Positions 14,301 to 26,310 of a stretch of 64,000 nt of DNA are shown here, piece after piece. The stretch covers positions 7,795,501-7,859,500 of the forward strand of contig CM076267.1 in assembly GCA_038380795.1 (NCBI GenBank), read 5' to 3'. The notes under the pieces were generated by a model, which worked only from the letters and a program-made list of their open reading frames with translations, did not search any database and was not told the origin of the DNA. This DNA is from Pyrocephalus nanus. Lineage: Eukaryota; Chordata; Aves; Passeriformes; Tyrannidae. Position 1 is the first letter of the stretch. Every line of letters starts with the position of its first letter. A program made the translations under genes and the position numbers.

Positions 14301-15760
14301 GAGTAAGGAAACATTTTTGATTGGCCCTAAAGAAAAGTAACCGTGATATTTTATTTACATAACCTGTTATAGTTTAATAAGGTCAGGACTATATTTAGTC
14401 AGATTGTGGATAAAATATATTCTCTCTTAAAACTGGAAACACCTTCTTTTTTTCCCTATATAATTGTTTTCACATAGATGTTTGTCAGATTATGTGAAAC
14501 TCCAGTATGATCCTGGAGAGGTAAACACAGTTTATTTCTGTGGGACTTAAGAGAAATTAACTCTATTTGCAAAGGGAGAACTTCATTCTCCAGATTGTAC
14601 ATATGCTTGTTTGTAAATATTATCTGATTCTTAAAATGCTTATTGGCATAGATAAAGGATGTGAATAGTCACTTGGAAGATCAGTAGTCAATGGTTCACT
14701 TGCCACAGGAAAATGTGAAAAGTGTGGCCTTTTAACATTTAGCATTTCCTGAATTTTAAGTTACAAACTTTACCAAAAAATTATGCGTTGGTGTTCTCTA
14801 TGGAACAACACTTCTCAGTTCATTTTTGTTTGGGGGAGTGGAAAGCTGTCTCTCATCTGCTTATTTAAGAACATCTCAAACAGATTTTTGTGGTGCCTAA
14901 AGATTTAAAAATTGGTCTGTACCCTTCAGAAGATGTTGGATGGCAAGGTAATAACATCAAACAAAATTCATCATTTCAAGTCAGTATCTTTATTCATTTC
15001 CTAAATTTAAATTTGAATATTAAGATGGCTTGCAGAAAGTAGTTAACTAAAGAAATCAAACCTAATTTAAAAATTCATGGCCTGCATAAGCAAAAGGATT
15101 TGTGGAATATAGTTAAACATTCAAACCTAATTAAAAATACCATAGTACATTAAAAATTAGGGAACTGTTTAGCGATAACTATACTCCTGCAAATAAATTA
15201 GTATTTCCATTAATATTATTTGTTTAATGTTCCCCATTAAGCTAATGAAATGCTGAGAGATAATTTGGGATACACAGTTCTGTGAATTTGTCTTTCTCAG
15301 CCTAATCCTCTGTGTGTTTTAAGTCCTCCACTGATTATTTTTGAGTCGACTGTAAGACTTATATCCACTAAAAAGCCACACAAAAGGTGACCTGAATCAG
15401 CTGAGTAAATACATTTGAATTGTACCTCTGTTAAAAAAAAAGTTACAAGTCATACCAATGACTGTTGGTATTTATTTATTTCTTAAGTATTTCTACATAT
15501 ACAAGCAAATGAAGTTGTCATTTAGAGCTGACCAGCAAAGTGTGTGTGGTGTGCATGTGTTATGTGTGTACATAATACGTGTGCACATTTTAAAAAAGAG
15601 TATTTTTCATCTCCCGATGTTCATTTTACTCCTCAAGTTAGTCCCAATGAGAAAAGAAAGATTGTAATTGATGGAAAGGGTCATACTTGTAATACAGTTC
15701 CACAGATACCTGGAAAATTAAACACCTTTACAAGCATCTTGCTTTTCTATTTCTTCTATT
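11373..15760. other. Gene-free AT-rich unique sequence
   Basis: No gene, RNA or named repeat is recognised. The open frame at 12249-12578 (plus, 109 codons) resembles nothing I know. Base composition stays AT-rich and CpG-poor throughout. The segment ends at the 3' end of a CR1 element. Confidence 0.65.
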
Positions 15761-16026
15761 ATCGTAGAATCATAGAAAAGTTTGGGTTGGTAGGGATCTT
15801 AAAGATCATCTTATTCCAACACCCTGCCATGGGCAGGGACACCTTCCACTAGACCAGGTTGCTCAGAGCCCCATCCTACCTGGCCTTGAACACTTCCAGG
15901 GATGGGGCATCCACAGCTTCCCTGGGCAACCTGTGCCAGAGCCTCACCACCCTCACAGGGGAGAATTTCTTCCTAACATCTAATCAAACTCTTTCAGTTG
16001 GAAGCCATTCCCCCTTGTCCTGTCAT
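15761..16026 (-). mobile_element. CR1 LINE fragment, 3' end
   Basis: Chicken-repeat-1 is the dominant non-LTR retrotransposon of birds. Read on the plus strand, this segment is the reverse complement of a CR1 3' end. It begins with the terminal ATCATAGAA-type repeat, continues through GGGTTGG..GATCTTAAAGATCAT and CCTGCCATGGGCAGGGACACC, and then CAGGTTGCTCAGAGCCCC, CTTGAACACTTCCAGGGATG and CTTCCTAACATCTAATC, and stops at CCCCCTTGTCCTGTCATT. It is severely 5'-truncated (about 266 bp of a multi-kilobase element), has no reverse transcriptase, and cannot move on its own. Similarity to the remembered consensus is high, so it is not among the oldest copies. The exact subfamily is not resolved. Confidence 0.96.
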
Positions 16027-16171
16027 TAAGTATTATGATTTTTTTACAACAGGACCCTGAAAGTTCAATCAGAGATCAGTATTTCCTTTCAACTGGCATA
16101 GGCAGGATTTATTTTTAAGAAGACCTATGCCTGATGCCACATTCATCTCTCCCCTTTGTCATCTTCTAATG

Positions 16172-16185
16172 AAAAAAAAAAAAAA
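16172..16185 (+). repeat. A14 homopolymer
   Basis: Fourteen adenines followed by an ACAACAAACC-type A/C-rich stretch. It lies about 145 bp beyond the CR1 fragment. CR1 copies do not end in poly(A), so the two are probably unrelated. Confidence 0.88.
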
Positions 16186-19100
16186 CACAACAAACCAAAT
16201 CAATTCTGTGGTTCAGATCTGAAGAGCTGAATCCAGGATATAACTTTGACCAGTCATCATAATATACCTTTTTTCTCATGAGGAAGCAGATGCAAAAAAC
16301 CCAGTACAGATAAAGAGGCTATTGATGTTTTAGCTATCCACATTAAATTAAGGTTGTTAGGCAACAGTTTAATTCTAAGTAAGTAAGCTATTGTTTGAAA
16401 TATCAGGTAAATAAGCATTAGAAACATTAGACAAAATCTGTGTGACGGTGAGCTATACAAGTGGTTGATTAGCTGGTCAACATTAAGTTGAAGAAGGCAC
16501 TGGGAGAATAGTTGGACACTTTTTTACCCTCTTCCTGTCACTTATTGGTACTTTTATAAAGGTTCCACAAGACAAAAATAGTTAGCACCGCCAAAAAAGG
16601 ACTGTTTAAAAAAACTCCAAACCTTTAAATTCTAAAAAACGTCAGTATTGCAGAACATGCATAGCATGTTAAAAGTGTTTTAGTTTTATGCAGTAAACTA
16701 GTAGAATTACATATTTCTTTCTGAATATCAACAGTCTAAAAATCCCCATTTCAAAAAATCCCCATCATACAACTTTATAGCCTTTGGCTTCTTGTAACAT
16801 CATCCCTCTTTGTTTGCTTTGGGTAGTATCTGAAGAATGAAATGCAAGAAGAGTGAAATGTTGAGGATGGGTGAAGAGCCACAAGGGCTTTGTCTCTAGC
16901 TATGATGTGTGCACAGATGAATACACAGAGAAGGAGCCAGTATGCACTGTGGAGAAGAGCAGTGGTGCTTAAATTGCATCACTGGATTTTTCTTTTCAAT
17001 GCCATTTGCCCCTTTGCTTAATTTGTTTCTCTTCTCTCTGGAATCTCATCAAGAAACTAATCGACAGCGTAAAAGAACATTGGCTTTGAGTACAGTTTTT
17101 TACTTTCATACAGTTATTTTAATCAATCTTCAGTAGTGTATATGGATTCATAGAAGACCTTCAATTAACTTGCACATTAACACTGGTTAAGCAATTTTAG
17201 ATCCTTAACTTATCAGGAATGCTGTATGTAAGGGATTTGAATAGCTGAGCAGAGTTTGTCATCAAACACATTTCATTGCTGTGCTCTTCTTATGCTGAAT
17301 AGGAAAAAAAAAACAGAAAAGGAAAGAAATGAACTGAAAATGTTGCTTTTCTGAGATTTTCCATTCTTTAACCATAAATGTTATCTGCACATTCCTGACT
17401 CCCAAGTTTAAGCAGGTTTTCTGAAGGGAGAAGTACTTGCTGTTCCCGTTGACCTCAGTCAGAATTGAGGGTATGCTCTGTGTAAAGACATCGACCTCAT
17501 TTGGTTTTGTAGGGGTTTGTAACATCAGATATCCTCTTTATATTGCACATTATCATACCTCTTAGCAGTATTTACCACTAAACTTCACCTCTAAACCAGT
17601 GCTTAACTTTACCCGTTTGGCAGTGTTGCCAAAGTCAATGGAGCACCTTACCCAGAACATCTCTGCCTGCCCTGGGTCACTGGTGGGAGCAGGAGCTGTT
17701 ACCTACACACATACATGAAGTGCCCAGTGTTGCTTCTCTCAGCTTTTACAACAGTTAACTGAGGAGATCAGATGCATTGATTGCTACTCAGCATTTGGAC
17801 ATTAATTCCAAATTTGTATACATCTCAAAAAATCTACTAGAAAAAAAAGAGGGTTTTTTGGTGCTTTCCCACTTCTTTTAATCACTTTATGGAAAAAAAA
17901 TATATATCTCATGCTTGTTTCTGGTGCCTCATATGAAACAGGAACTTACTACATTACAGACAGAAAAATGTACAGTACACATGAGCCTTCACTGGATTAT
18001 TTTACAATATTTTAGTCTTTGGATGCCAAATTGTGCTTTCAGAACCTGCAAGGTAGATCCAAATCCTATGAATGAAAAGTATTTTACTGAACTAAATAGG
18101 AGCTAATGCTTCATATTATTCAAAGGTGCCTATGGTATTTTAACTTGTAGTGCATTAATTTCTCAAAATTATTGTATGTCCAGTCAAAAATTATTATAAT
18201 AGTCCTTTCCCTAGTACAGAAGATAACAGCGAGTTTCGCATCCAATTACTGTGTTATCTGCTCAAAATTTCTGAAGGAGTGGATGACATTTTTAAAACTA
18301 TGCAAGTTTTCAAGGATACCTATTGGGGTTGCTGTCGTTGCAGCCATGGAAGAGAATTGTCTGGTGTTTTGGAGGTCTGGCAAATTATTTAAAAAAAAAG
18401 TCATTTACTAAGCATTGGCAACCTGTTGGTTTCAAAATTAATTCAGCTCTGAGAGAGTGTGATCAGGTCCACTCGAGTGAAGTGTGTTAGATGTGGATTT
18501 TTGACCCTGAAGTTGCGGTAAATCTTTGATTTGTTTGACTTATTGGAGCAATTGTGTGATACAATAGCTTGTACAATGAGGAGCAATGAACTTTAATGGA
18601 GTTTATAAATGTGTGAGGAATCTGTTGATATAACTGTGCATATGAGATTTATTTCTTGATACCACTCTTTACAGAACTCGGGAAATGCACTGCTTTACTG
18701 ATGATTTTCAGTCTGCTTTTGTTATATGATGAGTTCTGTATGAAAACTCTATAAAACTGTCATTTCTGCCACACATGTAACTCCAGGAAGTTTGAAAACT
18801 GGTTGCAATTACCAGATACTAAAATGCAATTGAAGAGTTGCATTCTCAACACAGAAGTGCATAATGTGCTTGAGACTAATTAAAGATGTGAGCACACAGA
18901 TCACTAGGAATTACCCAAGAATAGAAGTTCACTTGAAAATAAAGTAATTAAGTTAATTTTCTGATAGTGGGATTTTGCAGTAAGTGCATGTATTAAATAT
19001 GAAAGTAAGGAACTTAAGAGGTAATTAAAAGTAATTCAGGCATTAAATTAAGCTTCTAGCTATATGAAGTAGTAGTAATTACAGACATCAAAATTAGAAT

Positions 19101-22100
19101 CATATTGTAATCAGATTAACTACAGTGTAATTGATGTACCTACATCACAAACTATCTACAAAAGTCAAATACAAGGTGTTGGTTCCCCAGCAAACATTAG
19201 CGCTTCAGCTGGAGAGCAAGTCAGTCAAAACTGGGAGCAGACATCAGTGCCCAAAATACAAACCAAGCTGTCTGTGCTGAGGATATGCAGCATTTTGCAA
19301 GCGCTCTGTCCTTTGGTTTCCAAGAAGGCCACAAAAGATTGGCATTCTCACCAGGTTTTGCTGTACCCTTGTGATGTGCAGGAGCTTTGCAGGCTACCTG
19401 GCAGGTCAGGAGTTACAGCTCTGTCTCAGGCAGGCAGAGCCTCTACACTTGCTTTCTGCAATTAGGCTTCTCAACATCTCTCAGGAAAGTACTACTGGCT
19501 CATTAAAGCTAATTGCTGGCAGGCACCTGATCCCCTCAGAGGACAAGGAGAGGAGCCAGGCTGAGGGGAGGGCTGGTGGGTGAGTGGGAGCACCTACCAG
19601 GCAGGTGAATGCACTTTTAATCATTTCTACAATTGACTTAGAGCTACAGGAAACTTGACCTTTTCTTTGATTAGAATCTGAGCTGATGAAATTCCTCTTC
19701 TTCTCTGCAAATCGGTTGCCATATGAATTAGGCCATTAGATATGTGTATCTACCTATCTGCCCTAGGCATGTTGTTAATGCAGCTGTGATTAAAGTAATT
19801 CATTACAAATTATTGGGTGTGAAAAGGGATCTGATACTATAAAGTGATATTTTAAAGTAGACATTCTAAAAGGCACAGTCAGTGTCATGCTTTGTTTTCA
19901 ATTATTGCATGTTTTTATCTCTGGCATGAACAGTAAATTACCCACTACAGGCCTTGTGTTATAGGGCAACTTGTGCATGATCTGTGAAGCAGATGGAACT
20001 AAAAAAATCTGATTACATCTAGGATCTTAGAAGAGATCATACCATTTTCTTAGGCTGCAGAAGCAGATTAAGCACTACAAAGTTTGGATTCTATGCATTC
20101 CTTTACAATAAAAATAGGCCATTTTTCATGTCAGGAAAGATTTCTTCCATCCTCTCTCTTCTCCGTTTTTTCTGTGTCTTAATTTATTTCATGTATTTCC
20201 CTAGAAAAGATTCAAGTTTTATTTAAAAGAAGTGTTTTAATAAAATTTTAATATTGAGCATTTAGTTACATCCATTTACCTCAGAGAAAGAAGTCCAGCA
20301 TTTGCCCCACCCTATTCATTCCAGGGATTTTCACTGTAGGCTTGGCATATTTTTGTCTCAAGGCTGTTACCATGCAGTGAGACACACTGAAAGCAGTAGG
20401 ATGGTGCAGGTGTACATCAGTCTTCATATCATTGTTCTGAATGACGCTCTGAAGGTTGATTTTTCAGGCTTCAAACATTTTGAATAGTTTGGCTATTTCT
20501 AGGGATGTGTTTAGGCACACCTTTGTTATGCTCTGTGTAGAGGGTTAAAGATGCTGCAGCCACATTAGTGCCTTTGTGTTCCTAGGACTTTATTCCAAAG
20601 TTTGTTATTGACTCTATCTGGAAAGATGAGAATTGCTTTGTATAATTACATGATTGAACTACTGGAGTTGCCTGAAGGATAGATTGTATATCACATTCAT
20701 GGCATTTATTACTTTTTCACCTGAGTGCAAAAAGCAGCAGATTGCTGTACAAGTCTGATCAAAATAATCACACAACTGTATTCATCATGAGGTAACACAT
20801 AACATATACAAGACTGACTGAAAAGTCTCCATCTCACCTTAAAACCTGTTTGATTACTGCATTGTGGTCCACCAATGAAAAAAATATGGTCTTTTTTTGT
20901 AATTGTGGATTTAAGTTACAGGATAATGAAGGTAAGAGCAAAGAATTAGAGAAGGGAGAAAACATATCTTTGATTTAAAGCTCTGGTTGATTCAGTAAAA
21001 TGTCACCCTTCAGTATTTTCCAAAAGAAAACAATTTTTGTACTTGGACAAAAGTTACTTGTAAATAGCTTTCATTAATTGGACACATCCAACAAATCTGA
21101 AAAGAGGCTAATAATTATTCCCCTGAGTGATTTTTTTCATAATTCCTGTGAAATTCTTAGACATCTTAAAAACAACCTGTCTTGTTATTTGTTGATGGTT
21201 CAGGGTGCCATTTTTTTGGTGAATGAAAATTAGAAATAATAGAGGCATATAATTATTATCTTGTATGTTTTGATCATATCATGTTTTGATAATCTTTTCT
21301 GTTTCTCATCTCAAAAAGTTATTTATTCTTAATCTAGGGATTCCATCTTTCTTTCCAATTTTATTGTCCAGAAGAATGTAGTTGTGTAAGACCTCGAAGA
21401 AGGCTTAATAACTTTTTGTAGTCAGAGGCTCTCTGATTTCTCATAATTTTTATTACAAGTACAAGAAAATGACTCTTCATTGAAGACCTGTGAGGAAAAA
21501 ATTTGGGTCACAGAGTTGTTGCAAGACTGAATATGGCCAGAATTAGTGGCACTAAAGTTTTTGCAATGATTGAGTCTCCTGGCCTCCTGTGGAGTACTGG
21601 AGCAATAGGAAATACATGTAGCACTAAGTTCAAAATATCCTTAAACTCTGCATCCTGGCTGGACAAAATTTTTCAACCAGTGCAGGCAAAAATCCCAGGA
21701 GTCCGAAAGTGCAATATCTATACTTGCAGCCCATCTTACATGAGTTAAAGCATCATAAAAATCACTGTTCCTTGCACAGCTTGCATGCACAAGACATAAA
21801 TGAATAAATTTTCTGGAAAGCCTGACTGGCCATTACATTTTTTACTTCCAAGGCCTTCAACTTGGCCTCTAGGATTGCTCCCAAATGCTGTGAGTGTAAC
21901 GAATTGCAGGCACACAAATGAGACATCAGATCTGCAGGCAAAAAGGGCAGCAGAATTTACATCTGCAGCTAAGTGCTTTTACAGTATTTCAGGTACTGAG
22001 TGAAAAGTAAGTTGAAGACTGTGGAAAATATTTTGCTGTCTACAGGTGTCACCATGGAAAAGGAATTGAGATTTGTGGGCAATCTCTATGGTGTTTTAGT

Positions 22101-22626
22101 GCTGTGTAAGGGTTTGGAAATGCCACTAGTATGCTTCACTCTTATGCTTTAGTTACATAGATCTGGGAAATTGCAAGAATTTAGGGATAATGTGCTGCTT
22201 GTTATGGAACTAGGTAACATAATTTATTTCCAAACAAGCATAAGAAGTTAGTTAGTCTTTCTCCTTTATTTTCTAGATCATCTTATTGCAACAGTAAAGA
22301 AAACCTCAGTGCATCTGCATGCTGTAATTTGGAGGGATGAATACTAAATTTTTGAGAAACTTGATTTTTACATGGGAGGTAACACAAGTGGACACTCCAG
22401 GCCATGCTTTTCTAGGAAACAGCTGCTCACACTAGGAATTAGATTATACTTGTATGTCCTTGGAAGCGCTGATGGGTACCTGGAAAAAGTGTAGAGCCAG
22501 GACACAAATTGTCCGAGAAGAGCTTTCAGGAAGGACATCTGAACACCTCTGTTGTTGTACCTTGTGCTGTTAAAGGATTTATAGTTGAATGTTTGGATGT
22601 GATTTCTGAATAACAAGAAAACAAAA
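16186..22626. other. Gene-free unique sequence
   Basis: No gene or RNA is recognised. Sequence at about 19200-19600 is somewhat richer in G+C and carries overlapping short open frames (70-72 codons), but nothing in them is familiar. The stretch 18400-19150 and that at 19680-19900 are non-repetitive with TAATTA/ATTA-type words, as often seen in conserved noncoding DNA. Conservation cannot be judged from one sequence. Confidence 0.6.
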
Positions 22627-22778
22627 TTTGGGTTTGGGTTTTTTTTTGTTTGTTTGTTTTTGGTTTTTTTGGGAACGTTAAGGTCCCCAATTCAAACTTC
22701 TCCTCAAAATTACTGTAGTCTCTATATACACTATAGTCATGTATCATGGATTTTTATTTTATTATTTTATTTTTAATT
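22627..22778. repeat. T/G-rich then T/A-rich low-complexity DNA
   Basis: At 22627-22673 there are TTTGGG and TTTG-type units with T8 and T7 runs. At 22751-22778 there is a TTTTA/TTA-rich run. An unremarkable 77-bp stretch lies between. Both are ordinary vertebrate low-complexity sequence. Confidence 0.75.
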
Positions 22779-23089
22779 CTGGGATTTTCAAAAAGCTGAT
22801 ACTGTAAATCAGGTTTAAATTTTCAAAATTAGAAACATTGCAAAAGAGTTTTCACTTCCATCTTAAGTTTAGCTGATGCAGAAGGAGTCAAGTTGTGGGA
22901 GCATGGGCTATATCTAACCCATGGTGCAGGAATGGCTTTGAAGTCAGTCTCAAAGCCAAATTTGCAACTTGTTTACTCTGTGTCTTCAGGACTCCAGAGC
23001 ACACAAGGCAGTACTTCAGAGATTAGCTCAGAGCACACTGGTCTGAAAGTGGGCAACATCTCATCTAACCCACCTCAGACTTGTGGTGT

Positions 23090-24075
23090 TGACACGTGGT
23101 GACAAGGGCCAGAAAATACAAGAAGGCCCTTGTGGATCCACAACGTCCCCAAGATCACCTTCCACGAGGAAAAATGAAGTTTATGAAGTCTGATGTTCAA
23201 AGATTAAATGACCAATGCGGACAACGTGGTTAGATGGAACCAGGTTTGAAGACTGCTCCAGGCTAGTGGCCACTCCAGGCCCAGAGCAGTTCAGTCTGGA
23301 TTATCCCTCTCTTGTGCCTGACTCAGACACTTCAGGCTGAGTTCTAACATGGTGCAGAGGGGCAATTGGGGACACCCTTTGCCTAATGAGTAAAAATGAG
23401 TTGAATAACTTCTCTTCATGCAGTAGTTAATCTTGTTCTTAAATATTGTCACGTGTATGTTTGGTAGGTGAGCCCATTGATATAAACAAGGTAGGAATCA
23501 CTGATCCACCCCCAATCTCTTTAACATCGTACCGTATGAATTAAAGTATCTCTTGAGTAAGAGCCTTGGATGCCACGTTAGACTGCTGTCAGGTTTCTTT
23601 TCCGCTTCTCATTCCAGCGTAAATGGCTGACTCTTGTACGGCATGACCTGATCACCAGGACAGGTCAGCCGGAATAGAACTTCAAATTGGGTTGGATGTA
23701 TCTTGAATTTAATTAACTCCTGCTGTTTAGGCCACTTAGACCTCTCTCTCTGAGCTGAATGGTTTACCCTTCTACTTTCATCTCTTCAGGATGAGAAGCT
23801 GGGTCCAAAGACCAGCGAATTGAAAGGACTTCAGGAAACTTTGTAGCCTGTTACAACAATAACAGGAGGAGGGACCGCAGAAACTACCTTTTGAGCAGCC
23901 ACGCACCAGGTGAGAGCAAACTCTAAAGGAGAGGGCAAGACAACTGGGGTGCACCATTCCTTAACTTTTGTTCCTGGAGCTGGAGATGAATAAGGGCGGC
24001 TTCTGCTCTCTGCTCCATGTGCAGCCCAGACTTTCCAGTAGGGAGCAGCGGAACGGACTGAAATGAATGACAAGC
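23090..24075 (+). mobile_element. CpG-dense block, possible degraded LTR-type element
   Basis: By eye this about 1-kb block holds 19 CpG dinucleotides, roughly one per 50 bp, while many neighbouring kilobases have only a few. Parts look like the layout of a retroviral LTR: a TATAAA-like word at about 23480, an ATTAAA polyadenylation-like word at 23541, and then a C/T-rich U5-like run with CGCTTCTC. An everted pair TGACCT/AGGTCA (23644-23649 and 23662-23667, 12 bp apart) resembles nuclear-receptor half sites, which LTRs often carry. I could not define TG..CA ends, a target-site duplication or a primer-binding site, and no gag, pol or env homology is visible. A non-viral CpG-rich regulatory element is an equally open reading. 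Confidence 0.35.
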
Positions 24076-24886
24076 TTCCAGGTTAGTTAAGGTTCTCTTG
24101 ATTCATCTTTGTTTTGTTCCTTGCTAGAGTCATGACCCAACAAACCTGTGTAACCAGCAGTGCTTTTAAAGTCTCAGACAGGAGAAGGCGGCTCTTCTGC
24201 CCCCAGATTAAGGGCTGTGTTGGCTCTTTAGATGGGTTATTCACGTGTGCTTGGAGGACAATACTTGCAGCTCACTCTATCTTTGACCTGTCATTTCTAA
24301 TGCTACCAGATGCATTTGGAGGGTGACCATGACTGCCTCTACAAGATATTAGGGGGCCACACTGATGCAAGGAGATGTGTAGGATAGATGCAAGTACTTT
24401 GTTTCCCAGACAGGGCTGTTATCTTGACATAACATGTTATCTTTATTGTTAGACTTAAACCCACAGAACTGTTTCCTCTGGTTCTGTGGAGCTACTCTGT
24501 GGCTGAGGTGGAAATTCAGTGTCTCTGCAGCATCTGAGGCTTCTGACTCCTCAACTTCATAAAATGGGGCAGGCCAGGAACAGCCTGTTTGCCTTCTTAA
24601 TCCAAGGCAGTTTTGGAGAGATGGTTCAAAGTTTTCCACTTTCAAACCCAATTTTAAACATTTGTATTCCACCCTAAGGAGAGGTTTAGGCTCTGATAGA
24701 GCTTGAATACTCTCCCTCTCCCAGAGGGATTAGTTCCATGACTGACTAAACACATATAAAGCTGATAATTCATTGTAAGGGATGGTGTTTCTTCACAGTG
24801 AATAAATAGATGACTCCATTGTACTTCACAGTTCTGCAAGGGGTCTTCCCTTTTCATAGATCTTTTAACATATTTTGTGTGATTTT

Positions 24887-24913
24887 TTTTGTGCCACACA
24901 TTTTGTGCCACAT
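24887..24913 (+). repeat. Two-copy 14-bp tandem repeat
   Basis: TTTTGTGCCACACA is followed directly by TTTTGTGCCACAT. It is a local slippage duplication with no known role. Confidence 0.85.
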
Positions 24914-25971
24914 TTCTATTTCTTCCTCAGTATAAATGTTTCATAGTCACTTAACAGTACAAAAAAAAAATTAGTGTCTGCAGCTGAGCTCTCAATGGCA
25001 ATAATCTAACAACAAATGGGTGGATGAAAGGGAGAAAAAGACTTGATTATGCATTTCTAAACCATTCTGACAGACAACAACAGTGAGGAAATGTTTTTAA
25101 CCTATGAAGCTCAATTAAATTTTATCTTCCACTATAAAATGCTCTGGCTGTGGTCCAAGAAGGACTTGAGCACAAATGTCTCCTTTCTCAGTCCCTGGCT
25201 TCTCAAGCTGATTGTACAACTCTGTGTTAAGCAGTTTGGCTCCCCAAGCACATCATGGGAAGGGCTTGGAAGAATCAAGCTGAAAGTTGAACACTGCTTT
25301 TGAATGCTGTGGTGGTTTAAACAGCTCGGTTGATCCCGAGTACTCCTTCCCCTCCCTGTCACCTTTAATCTGCATCAGCTCCTGACAAAGTCCATGATGT
25401 ACCTGTGTTGTACTCTTACATCTCAGTGAGGTGATGGGGATGTGAACAGAGAATGGACAGAGAACAAAGGGCCACTGAAACCAGTTCTGCCTGTTGAAGG
25501 CAAGCCTAAGCAGAGCTTTCTTCTTGCTTTTACATGGAACTAGAGGAAAAAAAGTGCTCTTCCTCATGAAAAAGGCTTCCTAGATATTTTTAAAAGTATT
25601 TTAGAGAAAATATTTGGTTTACTTTGAATCATCACTAAAGAAAACACAAAATTGTTCTCAAAGCAGGACCTGGACTGCTCTTCCCAGTTATCTGGGGGAC
25701 CTTCTCTCTGTGATCCTGCTTCGGCTCTGTGGCACATGGCACCTTTTCCACCACGTGGAACAGCTTAAGGGGAAAACACAAGGATATTGAAGGCAAAACA
25801 TAAAGTGTCATGGAATTTGGGTGAAGTAGACACCAACACTGAAGCTGACATTTTGGTGTTGGGTCCCCATGTTCTATGTGACTCCTGCTGTAGATGTGCA
25901 ACTTCCCTTGTTAAACAGTTGTCTGAGTTTGTTGGTTTGGGGATTTTTGGAGTGCTGGTTTGTTTGTGGTC

Positions 25972-25987
25972 TTTTTTTTTTTTTTTT
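25972..25987 (+). repeat. T16 homopolymer
   Basis: Sixteen thymines. On the minus strand this reads as poly(A), but the sequence preceding it on that strand is not a recognisable retrocopy. Confidence 0.9.
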
Positions 25988-26129
25988 CATTAAAAGTACA
26001 ACACTAAATTTGCTTCTCAGCAGTATATTTCCTAGTCACCAGTGGTCCTCAGGAATAAATAGTGAATTTTTAGTATTATTTGAAGGCCTGTGATTCAAAC
26101 TTTGGTCTGAGTGTCCTTTTGGTGAAATG

Positions 26130-26196
26130 TTTATGTGATGATTTTGGGGAAAAAGGTCATATTTATCATATTTATGTGATTTGGGGAACAAAGGTC
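26130..26196 (+). repeat. Imperfect direct repeat, period about 41 bp
   Basis: TTTATGTGAT followed by TTGGGGAA and an AAAGGTC-like end occurs at 26130-26158 and again at 26171-26196. The first copy carries a four-base insertion (GATT). It lies about 30 bp before a CR1 fragment, but the repeated unit itself does not look like CR1. Confidence 0.75.
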
Positions 26197-26225
26197 CTCT
26201 TCTTTGTGTTTGTTGCTTGGAAATT

Positions 26226-26310
26226 ACAGAATCAACTAGGTTGGAAACAACCTCTAATATCATCAAGTCCAGCATTCTCTGTTGGTAATTAACAATTCAC
26301 TAAAATCCTC
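26226..26310 (-). mobile_element. Old CR1 LINE tail fragment
   Basis: ACAGAATCAACTAGGTTGG, then AACCTCTAATATCATCAAGTCC, followed by a CACTAAAATCCTCC stretch, matches the reverse complement of the 3' end of an older CR1 subfamily (usual form AGAATCA..AGGTTGGAA..GACCT..GATCATC.AGTCCAAC). It is more diverged than the copies at 15.8 and 59.2 kb. Homology fades after about 26310 and could extend somewhat further. Confidence 0.8.

Noticed and set aside
15544..15852. 102-codon frame running into the CR1 fragment
   Set aside because: Its end lies in the antisense of a CR1 3' region, which does not encode protein in that direction. The rest is unfamiliar.
25310..25340. TGTGGTGGTTTAAAC, slightly like the start of some avian LTRs
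   Set aside because: Similarity ends within about 15 bases, and no LTR body or matching end was found.
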